Part shown: positions 32,463-40,676 of the stretch, in pieces
How positions within the stretch are numbered: the first letter of the stretch is position 1
Layout of the letters: each line of letters opens with the position of its first letter
Assembly (NCBI GenBank): GCA_049693715.1
Contig: JBAVQC010000317.1
Span: forward strand, 40,607 to 104,606
DNA length: 64,000 nt
Origin: PALSA-350 sp049693715
GTDB taxonomy: Bacteria > Acidobacteriota > Terriglobia > Terriglobales > Acidobacteriaceae
Direction of reading: 5' to 3'
Made by a program: the position numbers and the translations under genes
The notes under the pieces: generated by a model
The model's input: the letters and a program-made list of their open reading frames with translations, nothing else
The model's database searches: none
Told to the model about the DNA's origin: nothing

Positions 32463-35305
32463 TCGCTTGACCCTGGCGGCCCGGCAACCATTTCCACCCT
32501 GGGGTTGGCGCGCATTGTGCTGCGCATCGAGGTCAGCAGTTCGGCGAGCTCGGTTGCAAATGTCGCGTAGAGGGCCGCCGCGAATCGAAGGTCTGAGTTC
32601 TTGCCGAACTCCTCCAGTTCACGTGCCTTTTGCGATACTTCGGATATTCCGAGGTATCCCAATTCACCCTTGAGGGTGTGGGCCGCTCCTTCTACGGCCG
32701 CTGCATCTCCCGCTTCAATTGCCCGCCCTAAGCTGGTCATGTGTTTGGGAACATCGTCCAGAAATATTTCCATGACCTCGTGAAAGAGCGTTTCGTCGCC
32801 GTCCAGTCGTTCCAGGGTCTCGCACATATTCCAGACAATCCTGGGCGCCGTAGGAAGCGTGGCCTCTCCCTGGTTAACTTCCAGATTGACTACAGGCGTG
32901 CCTTTGCCGTGCAGTCCCGGGATGCTGGCAATGGCGTCTACGACCTCCTTGCTGCTGATCGGCTTGGCAACATACCCGTCCATCCCAGCTTCGACACAAC
33001 GCTCGCGGTCACCCTTCATCGCGTGAGCCGTCATGGCAATAATTGGCAGATGAAGTTGCGTCTCTCTTTCGCTCTCGCGGATTTTCCTGGTGGCCGTCAG
33101 CCCATCCATCTCCGGCATCTGAATATCCATCAGGACAAGGTCGAAACGATGCAAGGAAAGCAGCAACAGGACTTCCCTGCCATTGCCGGCGACGACCGTT
33201 GAGTGCCCCATCTTCTGCAACATGCGCGTGGCAACCGCCTGATTGGTGCGGTTATCTTCGGCCAGAAGGATGTGCAGCCTGCTGGCTTGGGGCACTACCG
33301 GTGTTACAGCTAAGGGCGAAGCGAGGGTCTGCGGATGACCCAGCGCCCGCAAAATTGCCGCCAGCAATTCGTGCCTCCTGACCGGCTTACAAAGATAAGA
33401 GTGAATTCCCAACTTGCGGCAGTGCTCCGCATCACCGGAATGACCAGCTGACGTCAGCATGACGACGGTCACCGGCGATATTTCCGGCCTGCTCCGAATT
33501 TCCTGCACGAGTGCAAACCCATCCATTCCTGGCATGTGCATATCCGTCAGAATCAGCTCATAGGGGCGGGCGGCGCCCCAGGCGGCGCCTAGTTTTAATA
33601 GGGCCTCACTTACCCCATCGGCGCAGGTTGTCTGCGCACCCCAGCGTGTCAGCATCCCGTCCAGGATCCGCCGGTTGGTTTTGTTGTCGTCGACAACCAG
33701 GATCCTGAGATCAGTCAACGTTTCGAGCGGCACCATAACGTCCGATTCGGCTTTTTCACTGCTTACCTTTAAACGCGCCGTGAAATGGAATTGCGTGCCC
33801 CGTCCAACCTCGCTTTCCAGCCAGATTCTTCCTCCCATCATCGCCACCATGCGCTCACAAATGGTCAACCCGAGCCCGGTGCCGCCATACTCGCGCGTGG
33901 TCGATGAGTCAGCCTGGGTGAAGGGAGAGAAGATGGACTCCTGCTTCTCGGCAGGGATGCCGATGCCTGTGTCGGCTACCGTAAACCGGATGACTCGACT
34001 GTCCTCATCCTCGGCATCCATTTGCGCCGTCAAGGCTATTTCACCGTGAGCCGTAAACTTGATCGCGTTACTCACCAGATTCAGAAGGATCTGGCGCAGT
34101 CGACCCGGATCTCCCGCCACCAGTTCCGGCAGGTCGGGTGCAATATCGCAAAGAAGTTCCAAACCCTTTTCATCGGCGGCCGAGGCGAATGTTCTCAATG
34201 CATCTTCCGCGCAGCTGCGCAGATTGAAGTCAATCATTTCCAGTTCGATCTTTCCCGCCTCAATCTTGGAGTAGTCAAGAATGTCGTTAATGACCAGGAG
34301 CAGAGAATCGGCGGAGAGCTTGACCGTTTCCAGGCAGTCTCGTTGTTCTCCGTTCAGTTCCGTGTCCAGTGCCAGATCGGTCATGCCAATGACCCCATTC
34401 AGCGGCGTCCGGATTTCATGGCTCATGTTGGCCAGGAACTCACTCTTGGCCCGGTTAGCAACTTCCGCAGCATCTTTGGCCTGGCGCATTGCATGCTCCG
34501 CCCGGATGCGCTCCATCACTTCTCTTTGCAGATCGGCGGTGCGCTGTTCCACTCGCTCTTCCAACTCGTCTTTCGCGTTCTGCAAGGCAAGGTCCCTTTG
34601 CTCGACTCTCTCCAACATCTGGTTGAAGGAACTCACGAGGATTCCGCATTCATCATGACTCTGCGCGATGGCCCGCAGCGAGTAGTTCTCCTCTGCCGTA
34701 ACCCGGCCGGCAATCCTGGCAAGTTGCACGATCGGGTCACTGACGATACGCAGAAGACGCACAGAGATCAGGTAGGTGGCCAGGATGGAAATGAAAAGGA
34801 CCAGAATCGCAATCTTGGCGTATTCCCGGAATCTGACGCGCATCTCGCGCAAATCCGAAACAATGGCGATAGAGCCGGTCTTGTCGCTCTCGAGATATAC
34901 GCTTTCAAACCGGGTGATCGCGTCTGGTCCGAAGTAGACGCCATCGGGCTTCGACGATGGCATCGCGAAGTTAGACTTCAGGTCGGCGCGGCGATACTCG
35001 GCAAAAATCTGGCCGTGCAGGTCGTACAGGTATGCCCCTAACACATGATCTTCAACGGCTAGGGCCGCCAATATTTCCCGCGCCGTCTTGGGATCGTTGA
35101 AGGCCAGAGAGGCTGCCGTGTTGGCCCCCAGAGTGTCAGTCAACATCGCCAGTTCGTCGGCAATGTCGGCATGAAATCTTTGTCGTTCGTAGATAGCGAA
35201 TCCAACGCAAGCCAAAATCACCGCAAAAACGCTGGAGGTCAGGGTCAATAGAGCAAGTTTTCGCCGAATTGTAAGGTCTCTGAAAATCATGCCCTTACTT
35301 CCCAT
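32459..35305 (-). CDS. Hybrid sensor histidine kinase (BarA-like, HK-REC-REC-HPt)
   Basis: Membrane kinase of 948 residues for a multi-step phosphorelay. Domains in order: TM1 (about 15-40), periplasmic sensor of CHASE8-like size (about 41-155), TM2 (about 160-185), HAMP, a coiled coil, HisKA (SHEIRTPLNGVIGM), HATPase (NLVSNAIKFT, DTGIGIP, GTGLGLTIC), a first receiver (LVVDDNKTNRR, TDMHMPGMDG), a second receiver (LAEDNRTNQ, MDIQMPEMDG) and a C-terminal HPt (AAHTLKGELGYLG). The start at 35305 is supported by GGGAG six bases upstream; ATG 35290 is an alternative. It overlaps the yfiR-like gene by 11 bases and the cyclase gene by 4, indicating one operon. Confidence 0.93.
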   Translation of the reverse strand: MGSKGMIFRDLTIRRKLALLTLTSSVFAVILACVGFAIYERQRFHADIADELAMLTDTLGANTAASLAFNDPKTAREILAALAVEDHVLGAYLYDLHGQIFAEYRRADLKSNFAMPSSKPDGVYFGPDAITRFESVYLESDKTGSIAIVSDLREMRVRFREYAKIAILVLFISILATYLISVRLLRIVSDPIVQLARIAGRVTAEENYSLRAIAQSHDECGILVSSFNQMLERVEQRDLALQNAKDELEERVEQRTADLQREVMERIRAEHAMRQAKDAAEVANRAKSEFLANMSHEIRTPLNGVIGMTDLALDTELNGEQRDCLETVKLSADSLLLVINDILDYSKIEAGKIELEMIDFNLRSCAEDALRTFASAADEKGLELLCDIAPDLPELVAGDPGRLRQILLNLVSNAIKFTAHGEIALTAQMDAEDEDSRVIRFTVADTGIGIPAEKQESIFSPFTQADSSTTREYGGTGLGLTICERMVAMMGGRIWLESEVGRGTQFHFTARLKVSSEKAESDVMVPLETLTDLRILVVDDNKTNRRILDGMLTRWGAQTTCADGVSEALLKLGAAWGAARPYELILTDMHMPGMDGFALVQEIRSRPEISPVTVVMLTSAGHSGDAEHCRKLGIHSYLCKPVRRHELLAAILRALGHPQTLASPLAVTPVVPQASRLHILLAEDNRTNQAVATRMLQKMGHSTVVAGNGREVLLLLSLHRFDLVLMDIQMPEMDGLTATRKIRESERETQLHLPIIAMTAHAMKGDRERCVEAGMDGYVAKPISSKEVVDAIASIPGLHGKGTPVVNLEVNQGEATLPTAPRIVWNMCETLERLDGDETLFHEVMEIFLDDVPKHMTSLGRAIEAGDAAAVEGAAHTLKGELGYLGISEVSQKARELEEFGKNSDLRFAAALYATFATELAELLTSMRSTMRANPRVEMVAGPPGSSE

Positions 35306-35927
35306 GGCCTTCTCCCACCACCCGCTCGGCCAGGACCAGTAACCGCGACCTGATCTTGAGATCTGCCGATTCGGCCGCATCGAGATTGACTTCGAAACGA
35401 ACTTTGTTGTCTTCGAGCAGAAAGCCGATCATTCCTCCCGCATCGAGAAAGCCCGCAGTCTCGCCCACCGTCAAAACTGGAGCCTGGTGCAGAGTCGACA
35501 CCAACGTCGGAATGCGCTTGCTTTGCGCCCGGCCGAAAAACACTATCTGGCATGCCTGCATGCCTTCTGGCTGCCCAAGATGCCGAACGCGAAGGATCCG
35601 ATCCCCGATTGCTTTGCCCGCCACCGTGCCCTCGAGCAACCCCTGAAATGGGTCTTCTCCCAGAGTGCACAGAACCAGCGAATTGTCCGTTCCTGTCGCC
35701 TTCTCCGCAGGCCAGTCCACGAGTTGAGCAAAATGAAAAATAAAAGCAGCCTTGACCCGGTACTCTTCGTCGGCTGTCTGCGCCCCCGTTCTGTTTGCCG
35801 CCCCTGCCGGTAACAGAAAAAAAGCAGCGAGTAACACCACCGAGCGAAGGGCCCAAGTAGTCGACAGGGAACCCCCGGACCGTGCGCCCAGGCCACCGCC
35901 CGTGTGCTCCGATGACGTTACGCGCAT
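35295..35927 (-). CDS. Periplasmic YfiR-family (DUF4154) protein
   Basis: 210 residues with a signal peptide (hydrophobic core WALRSVVLLAAFFLLPAGAA, about 25-45) and a DUF4154 domain. Conserved blocks are EEYRVKAAFIFHFAQLVDWP, VLCTLGEDPF, GKAIGDRILRVRHL, CQIVFFG, VLTVGETAGFLDAGGMIGFLLEDNKVRFEVNL and a C-terminal helix with SRLLVLAERV. In Pseudomonas, YfiR is a periplasmic repressor of the diguanylate cyclase YfiN. Here it is first in an operon with a sensor kinase and a response-regulator cyclase, so it probably acts on the kinase's periplasmic domain. The start is the most N-terminal ATG; a shorter start near the signal peptide is possible. Confidence 0.85.
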   Translation of the reverse strand: MRVTSSEHTGGGLGARSGGSLSTTWALRSVVLLAAFFLLPAGAANRTGAQTADEEYRVKAAFIFHFAQLVDWPAEKATGTDNSLVLCTLGEDPFQGLLEGTVAGKAIGDRILRVRHLGQPEGMQACQIVFFGRAQSKRIPTLVSTLHQAPVLTVGETAGFLDAGGMIGFLLEDNKVRFEVNLDAAESADLKIRSRLLVLAERVVGEGHGK

Positions 35928-36197
35928 TCAGATGACCGGCTTCATTGCACTCCCGGTTCGGGTTTGCCACGTCCTCCTGGCCCCGACATAGGTACTCAGT
36001 GAGTGCTATCGGCATACTTTCGTGGTCGCATGACACTTGTAAATTGGGGAACGAGCGGAGGTGAGTTGGACAGCAGGTGGAAAAGGCAGCCGGTGGAAGA
36101 CATGTCTCAAACGTCAGTGAGCGTGACGCCTATGACTTCTGTACTCGATTCGTCGTGAAGTGCATCGCTGCCAGGGGCGGACTGCCCGAGAGCCGCC

Positions 36198-36458
36198 CTA
36201 CTTCTGCGGCGAGGGCGCCGCGGGCTCCGCTGCCAGCGAGACTTCTTCGACGATGTCGATGCCGGCGCTGCGCAGCAGCTCCATCACCACGCTACGGTTG
36301 AGCCGGGTGAAGTCGAATTCCACGCGCATCGTTTTCTGTTTTTCGTCGAGCACAATCTTACGAATCCCATAGACCCCGCGAGCCTTGCCCAACGCGATCA
36401 TGGCAGCTTCTGTCGGGTGCAGTTCGTAGCGATAGAGAACGTCGAGATTGGTCGTCAT
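36198..36458 (-). CDS. Small conserved protein, HMA/ferredoxin-like fold suspected
   Basis: 86 residues, no signal or membrane segment. The order of predicted elements is strand-helix-strand-strand-helix-strand (NLDVLYRYEL, EAAMIALGKARGV, IRKIVLDEKQKTMRVEFDF, SVVMELLRSAGIDIVEEV). This suits a ferredoxin-like alpha/beta fold such as HMA domains, but without the CxxC metal site. It ends in a Pro/Ala tail. It lies 28 bp downstream of the TlpA-like gene on the same strand and probably shares its transcript. No function can be assigned. Confidence 0.6.
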   Translation of the reverse strand: MTTNLDVLYRYELHPTEAAMIALGKARGVYGIRKIVLDEKQKTMRVEFDFTRLNRSVVMELLRSAGIDIVEEVSLAAEPAAPSPQK

Positions 36459-36486
36459 GACGTCATCATAACAAGATGCGCCCGCA

Positions 36487-37005
36487 CTACAGGTGGGAAA
36501 GGTAGTTCACAATTTCCGGCGACGTCCAATCCTGAGGCCCGATGAACTTACGTCGAATCTGGCCGCTGCGATCGATAACATAGGTCTCCGGAGGGCGAGA
36601 GGTTCCGTAGAGTGCATTGCTATGCTGCTGTGCGTCGCGAATGGTAAGGAAGGCGACCCGATTGTCAGTAAGAAACTGTCTGTAGGCGCCGTCATCTTCG
36701 CCCATGTCCACGCCCAGCACAACAAGCTGCGGCATTTGCTGCTGTAGCCGATTGAGGTAAGGAATCTCCTCGATACACGGTGCGCACCAGGTCGCCCAAA
36801 AGTTAAGCACCACGACCTTGCCGCGATATTGACTCAGCTGCACCGTGCGGGCGCCGTCAACGACCGTAAAATCCGGGGCCGTCTTTCCGATCTGCCGCGG
36901 GTGGTCTCCCCGGTCACACCCCGCCGCCAGCACAAGCGACAGTAAGAACACCAATCCGCCAATCCACCTGGTCACACTTCCTATAATAATGACAAGCGTC
37001 CGCAC
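36487..37005 (-). CDS. TlpA/ResA-like thiol-disulfide oxidoreductase lipoprotein
   Basis: Membrane-anchored thioredoxin-fold protein, 172 residues. The signal region GGLVFLLSLVLAAGC ends in a lipobox with Cys29, so it is likely lipid-anchored. The thioredoxin domain has the redox motif WCAPC (in LNFWATWCAPCIEEIP) and the cis-Pro loop PETYVIDRSG. This family reduces disulfides in apo-cytochromes or reactivates periplasmic proteins. No cytochrome maturation genes are adjacent, so the partner is unknown. Promoter DNA lies between it and the divergent glycosyltransferase. Confidence 0.88.
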   Translation of the reverse strand: MRTLVIIIGSVTRWIGGLVFLLSLVLAAGCDRGDHPRQIGKTAPDFTVVDGARTVQLSQYRGKVVVLNFWATWCAPCIEEIPYLNRLQQQMPQLVVLGVDMGEDDGAYRQFLTDNRVAFLTIRDAQQHSNALYGTSRPPETYVIDRSGQIRRKFIGPQDWTSPEIVNYLSHL

Positions 37006-37064
37006 GTGGGAGCCGTTCGCGTTTCTATAATGCTTTCAAAGGCTGTTTTTGCATCTTCAACTCA

Positions 37065-37090
37065 CCACAAAATCGATGACGATTTTGTGG
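37065..37090. other. 11-bp perfect hairpin in the TlpA/glycosyltransferase spacer
   Basis: CCACAAAATCG-ATGA-CGATTTTGTGG. It lies between divergent genes, so it is either an operator or a transcript leader structure. A GGGGC-GCA-GCCCC hairpin follows at 37131-37143 and is also found at 10576-10588. Confidence 0.45.
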
Positions 37091-37218
37091 GAGTTCTGAC
37101 GAAAAACATCCAAAACAAGTTAGCGCTTATGGGGCGCAGCCCCTCCCAACCCTCACAGCCGGTTTGGCGAGCTTAATACGGAATGGGTACGTAAGACTCA
37201 CTCCGGAAAGGAAGATAG

Positions 37219-38238
37219 ATGCGCCTCTCGGTCATCGTGCCCGCCCGCAACGAGGCCGATGTCCTGCGGCCATGCCTCGAATCGCTGCTGGCCCAGTCGG
37301 AACCCGGTTTTGCCATTGTCGAGGATTGGGAATTGCTGTTGGTGGACGACGGCTCGACCGACGCCACACGCTCCATCGCGCTCGACCTGGCACACGTGAC
37401 CGTCCTCGATGCTGAGCCCCTCAACCCGGGTTGGACCGGCAAGGCCAACGCCGTCTGGACCGCAGCTGGAAAATCAAAGGGAGAGTGGCTCCTGTTTACG
37501 GATGCGGACACCATACACGCCCTCGGCAACCTGCAGAGAGCCATGCACGAAGCGCAACACGCAGGGGTAGCGATGCTTTCCTACTCGCCGCGGCAGGTAG
37601 TGACGGGTTTCTGGCAACGCGCGCTCATGCCGCTGATTTTTTCCGAGCTGGCGTTCGTTTATCCCCCAGACAAAGTTTCCGACCCCTCCTCGAGGGTGGC
37701 CGCTGCCAACGGGCAGTTCCTGATGGTTCAGCGAGCTGCCTATTTTAAGGTGGGCGGCCACTCCGCGGTGGCTGGGTCCCTGCTCGAAGACGTCGATCTG
37801 GCCCTCCTCTTGAAGCGCAGAAAATTTCCCATCCGCTTCCGCTACGCGCCCGACGCTCTGAGCACCCGCATGTACCGCAATTTCGGCGCCATGACGGAGG
37901 GTTGGACCAAGAATCTGGCCAGGTTATTCGCCTCTCCCTTGATGATGGCGGGGTTGAGGGCCCTCGATTTCCTGCTGCTTCTTGGCCTGCCCCTGTTGCT
38001 CTGGCATTTGTTTGTCGTGCCCGTGGCCCGTTACGCCTTGGCCCTGGTCTGGCTAAGGGTGCTGTGGAGGTTCTATTCCCGGGTAGCGAAATCTAATTTC
38101 TCCGCTCTCGATTGCGCCCTGTCGGTATTTGCCGTGCCCCTGTTGTGCCTGCTCCTGGCGCGTAGCTGGTGGCAGCATACGGTGCGCAGCGAAGTGGCAT
38201 GGAAGGGCCGGGCCTACTCCACAACCAAATCCGGATAA
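37219..38238 (+). CDS. Family 2 glycosyltransferase, membrane-anchored
   Basis: 339 residues with an N-terminal GT-A domain: SVIVPARNEADVLRPCLESLL, the LLLVDDGSTDATR nucleotide-binding block, PGWTGKANAVW and the metal-binding FTDADTIH motif. Further on are ANGQFLMVQRAAY and LLEDVDLALLLKR (acidic catalytic block). The C-terminal third has two or three membrane helices (about 250-275 and 300-318). It resembles GT2 enzymes that act on lipid carriers, hopanoids or carotenoids; the acceptor cannot be told. The start has GGAAAGGAAG upstream. No other envelope glycan genes are adjacent. Confidence 0.8.
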   Translation: MRLSVIVPARNEADVLRPCLESLLAQSEPGFAIVEDWELLLVDDGSTDATRSIALDLAHVTVLDAEPLNPGWTGKANAVWTAAGKSKGEWLLFTDADTIHALGNLQRAMHEAQHAGVAMLSYSPRQVVTGFWQRALMPLIFSELAFVYPPDKVSDPSSRVAAANGQFLMVQRAAYFKVGGHSAVAGSLLEDVDLALLLKRRKFPIRFRYAPDALSTRMYRNFGAMTEGWTKNLARLFASPLMMAGLRALDFLLLLGLPLLLWHLFVVPVARYALALVWLRVLWRFYSRVAKSNFSALDCALSVFAVPLLCLLLARSWWQHTVRSEVAWKGRAYSTTKSG

Positions 38239-38328
38239 ATTTTCAAGTGCCAAATAATGAATAAGATAGCCTCTCAGCCGCATCTTAATTCGAGCCCTTG
38301 AATCATATAATCGAGGCTGGGTTGACCG

Positions 38329-38739
38329 ATGATCCTGCTCACGCGAAAAGCCGAATTTTCCTCTTCCCACTACTACTGGTCAGATCAGTTGTCGGCGGAG
38401 GAGAACCTGCGTCTTTTCGGCAAGTGCGCGAACCGAAACGGCCACGGTCACAACTACACCCTGGAAGTGACGGTAGAGGGTGAAGTAGACCCCGTTTCCG
38501 GCTTTGTCGTCGACCTCAAAGAGCTGAAAGAAGTGATCAATCGCCAGGTGGTGGACGTTTACGACCACCGCCATCTGAATCTCGAAGTTCCGGAATTCAA
38601 ACAAGTGATTCCGACCACCGAGAACCTGGCTATTGCCATCTGGAAGCGCCTGGAGAATCAAATCGAGGGAGCTAAACTGCATCGCATAAGGATCTATGAG
38701 ATGCCCGATTTATTCTCCGACTACTACGGGGAAGCATGA
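38329..38739 (+). CDS. 6-pyruvoyl-tetrahydropterin synthase family protein (copy 1)
   Basis: 136 residues of the PTPS/QueD fold. Zinc ligands are His14, His39 and His41, and the catalytic nucleophile is Cys33 in GKCANRNGHGHNY. The spacing C-x4-GHGH matches mammalian PTPS rather than E. coli QueD (C-x3-HGH). Also visible are VYDHRHLN and PTTENL, plus the C-terminal Glu in IRIYEMP. It converts dihydroneopterin triphosphate made by FolE to 6-pyruvoyl- (or 6-carboxy-) tetrahydropterin. It overlaps copy 2 by 4 bases. Confidence 0.88.
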   Translation: MILLTRKAEFSSSHYYWSDQLSAEENLRLFGKCANRNGHGHNYTLEVTVEGEVDPVSGFVVDLKELKEVINRQVVDVYDHRHLNLEVPEFKQVIPTTENLAIAIWKRLENQIEGAKLHRIRIYEMPDLFSDYYGEA

Positions 38740-39173
38740 GAGCATACCTATCGCGCCGCTATGTCATGAGTGCCTCGCATCGCCTCTACACCGAGGCCTA
38801 CAGCGAGCAACAGAACCGCGCCGTGTACGGCAAGTGCAGCAATCCCCACGGCCACGGTCATAACTATGTCGTCGAAGTAACGGTTGGCGGCCAAGTGGAT
38901 CCGGTGACCGGCATGATCTGCAACCTCGCCGACTTGGATCACTGCGTCCAGAGCAACGTGATCGACCGTTTTGACCACACCAATCTAAATTTTGATGAGC
39001 GCTTCTCCAGGGTAGTGCCCACCACCGAGAATCTATGTATCGCCATTCACGACCTGCTCGCGGAGCACTTTGTTCACGCTGACCTGGAACGAGTGAGGGT
39101 GGAAGAGACGCGGAACAATTTTTTCGAGTACGCAGGAAAGGGAAAGCATGGCACATCCAGCAGTCGTTCGTAA
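38736..39173 (+). CDS. 6-pyruvoyl-tetrahydropterin synthase family protein (copy 2)
   Basis: 145 residues, a paralogue of its upstream neighbour and also fully equipped: His15, His40 and His42 as zinc ligands, Cys34 in GKCSNPHGHGHNY, RFDHTNLN, PTTENLC, and a C-terminal RVEETRNNFFEY. Both copies keep catalytic residues, so neither looks like a decayed duplicate. They may form a heteromer or serve different pterin products. It starts inside the copy 1 stop (ATGA) and its last 26 bases overlap folE, so the three are tightly coupled. Confidence 0.88.
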   Translation: MRAYLSRRYVMSASHRLYTEAYSEQQNRAVYGKCSNPHGHGHNYVVEVTVGGQVDPVTGMICNLADLDHCVQSNVIDRFDHTNLNFDERFSRVVPTTENLCIAIHDLLAEHFVHADLERVRVEETRNNFFEYAGKGKHGTSSSRS

Positions 39174-39765
39174 GGCTCCCGCCAGTAGGGGATTGAGCGC
39201 ATATTCCACTGAGGATCTCTATGCCGAGTTGATCACGCGGTTAGGCGAAGACCCCACAAGGGATGGCCTGGTGAAGACGCCCGAGCGGACCGCCAAGGCG
39301 ATGAGCTTTCTGACCAAGGGCTACCAGGAGGACGCGGAGGAAATCCTGCGCGGTGCGCTCTTCGCTGTGGATTATGACGAGATGGTGATCGTGCGTGACA
39401 TCGAGGTCTTTTCCCTCTGCGAGCATCACATGCTGCCCTTCTTCGGCAAGGTGCATGTTGCCTACATCCCCAAGGGAAAGGTGATTGGCCTGAGCAAGAT
39501 AGCTCGCCTGGTGGAGGTTTTTGCCCGGCGGCTGCAGGTGCAGGAGCGGCTCACCCGGCAGATAGCCGACGCCATTCAGGATGCAATTGACCCCCAGGGT
39601 GTCGGCGTCGTCATCGAGGCCCGGCACCTTTGCATGATGATGCGCGGGGTGGAGAAGCAGCACTCTTCGACCGTGACCTCTGCCATGCAGGGAGTCTTCC
39701 ACCAGCAGAATACCCGCTCGGAATTTCTGTCCCTGGTGCAGTCCCGCCAACAGAATGGCTACTAG
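39148..39765 (+). CDS. folE: GTP cyclohydrolase I (type IA)
   Basis: Converts GTP to 7,8-dihydroneopterin triphosphate, the entry to folate, biopterin and queuosine pathways. The 205 residues include zinc ligands Cys91 and His94 (SLCEHHMLPF) and Cys162 (ARHLCMMMRG), plus the HVAYIPKGKVIGLSKIARLVEVFARRLQVQERLT signature and SSTVTSAMQGVF. Third gene of a PTPS-PTPS-folE operon, overlapping copy 2 by 26 bases. truB follows 24 bp downstream and may be co-transcribed. Other folate genes (folB, folP, folK) are not nearby, favouring a pterin other than folate. Confidence 0.95.
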   Translation: MAHPAVVRKAPASRGLSAYSTEDLYAELITRLGEDPTRDGLVKTPERTAKAMSFLTKGYQEDAEEILRGALFAVDYDEMVIVRDIEVFSLCEHHMLPFFGKVHVAYIPKGKVIGLSKIARLVEVFARRLQVQERLTRQIADAIQDAIDPQGVGVVIEARHLCMMMRGVEKQHSSTVTSAMQGVFHQQNTRSEFLSLVQSRQQNGY

Positions 39766-39789
39766 GTCTGCGGCTCTATAGTAGAGAGT

Positions 39790-40671
39790 GTGAATGGGCT
39801 CTTGGTGGTCGATAAACCGGGTGGGATGACGTCTCATGATGTCGTCTCCTGCCTGCGCCGCGCAACCGGGGAATCCACGATCGGCCATCTGGGTACCCTG
39901 GATCCAATGGCCACCGGGGTGTTACCGGTTTTGCTGGGGAAGTACACCCGCCTGGCCCAGTTCTTCGGCCCGCTGCCCAAGACCTACACCGGAGCAATCC
40001 GGTTTGGGTTTGCCACGGATACCTACGATGCTGAGGGTACTCCGGCAACCCCGGCTGTGATGGGTGTTCCTTTGCCGGCCAACCAGGAAATCCAGGCCGC
40101 TGCCGCGCACTTTCGCGGGCAGGTGGAGCAGACTCCGCCGCCCTACTCCGCAAAAAAAGTAGATGGCAAACCCGCCTACAAGTCTGCCCGCCGTGGGGAG
40201 ACCGTAGTGTTGAAGCCGGTGTCGCTCCTGATCGAGGAATTCCGCGTCGGCGAGCTGCACGGCGAGTGTGCCGAGTTTACGATCCGCATTTCATCCGGAG
40301 GCTATGTGCGCTCGGTGGCCCATGACTTGGGCAAAGCGCTGAGTTGCGGTGCTCATCTCGCGCGGTTGCGCCGGGTAGCCGCGGGCCCTTTCACCCTTGG
40401 CCAGGCACTCTCGCTGGAGGAAATAGCCGCCCAGGCCGCTGCCGGGACCCTGGAGCAAAGTTTGCCTCACCCCCGGACCCTGCTGCCCGAACTGCCTGCC
40501 ACTACGGCCGACCTGTGGATTGCCGGCCGGCTGCGCAACGGCAATGCGGTGAATCTCCCCGAGTTCTCCACCGCTCCCTTGGCCAAAGTGTTCGCCGGCC
40601 AGCGCGACCTGGTGGCGATTGTGCGGCGCGTGGCCGGCACCCTTTTTCAACCCATTGTGGTCCTGGGTTGA
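39790..40671 (+). CDS. truB: tRNA pseudouridine-55 synthase
   Basis: Makes the universal pseudouridine 55 in the T loop of tRNAs. The 293 residues start at GTG 39790 (VNGLLVVDKPGGMTSHDVV), with the catalytic Asp in GHLGTLDPMATGVLPVLLG. PPYSAKKVDGKPAYKSARRGE and GGYVRSVAHDLG are also present. A PUA-like C-terminus occupies about 235-293. It is co-directional with folE and converges on the GDSL esterase gene, with 5 bp between the two stops. Confidence 0.95.
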   Translation: MNGLLVVDKPGGMTSHDVVSCLRRATGESTIGHLGTLDPMATGVLPVLLGKYTRLAQFFGPLPKTYTGAIRFGFATDTYDAEGTPATPAVMGVPLPANQEIQAAAAHFRGQVEQTPPPYSAKKVDGKPAYKSARRGETVVLKPVSLLIEEFRVGELHGECAEFTIRISSGGYVRSVAHDLGKALSCGAHLARLRRVAAGPFTLGQALSLEEIAAQAAAGTLEQSLPHPRTLLPELPATTADLWIAGRLRNGNAVNLPEFSTAPLAKVFAGQRDLVAIVRRVAGTLFQPIVVLG

Positions 40672-40676
40672 TGGTT

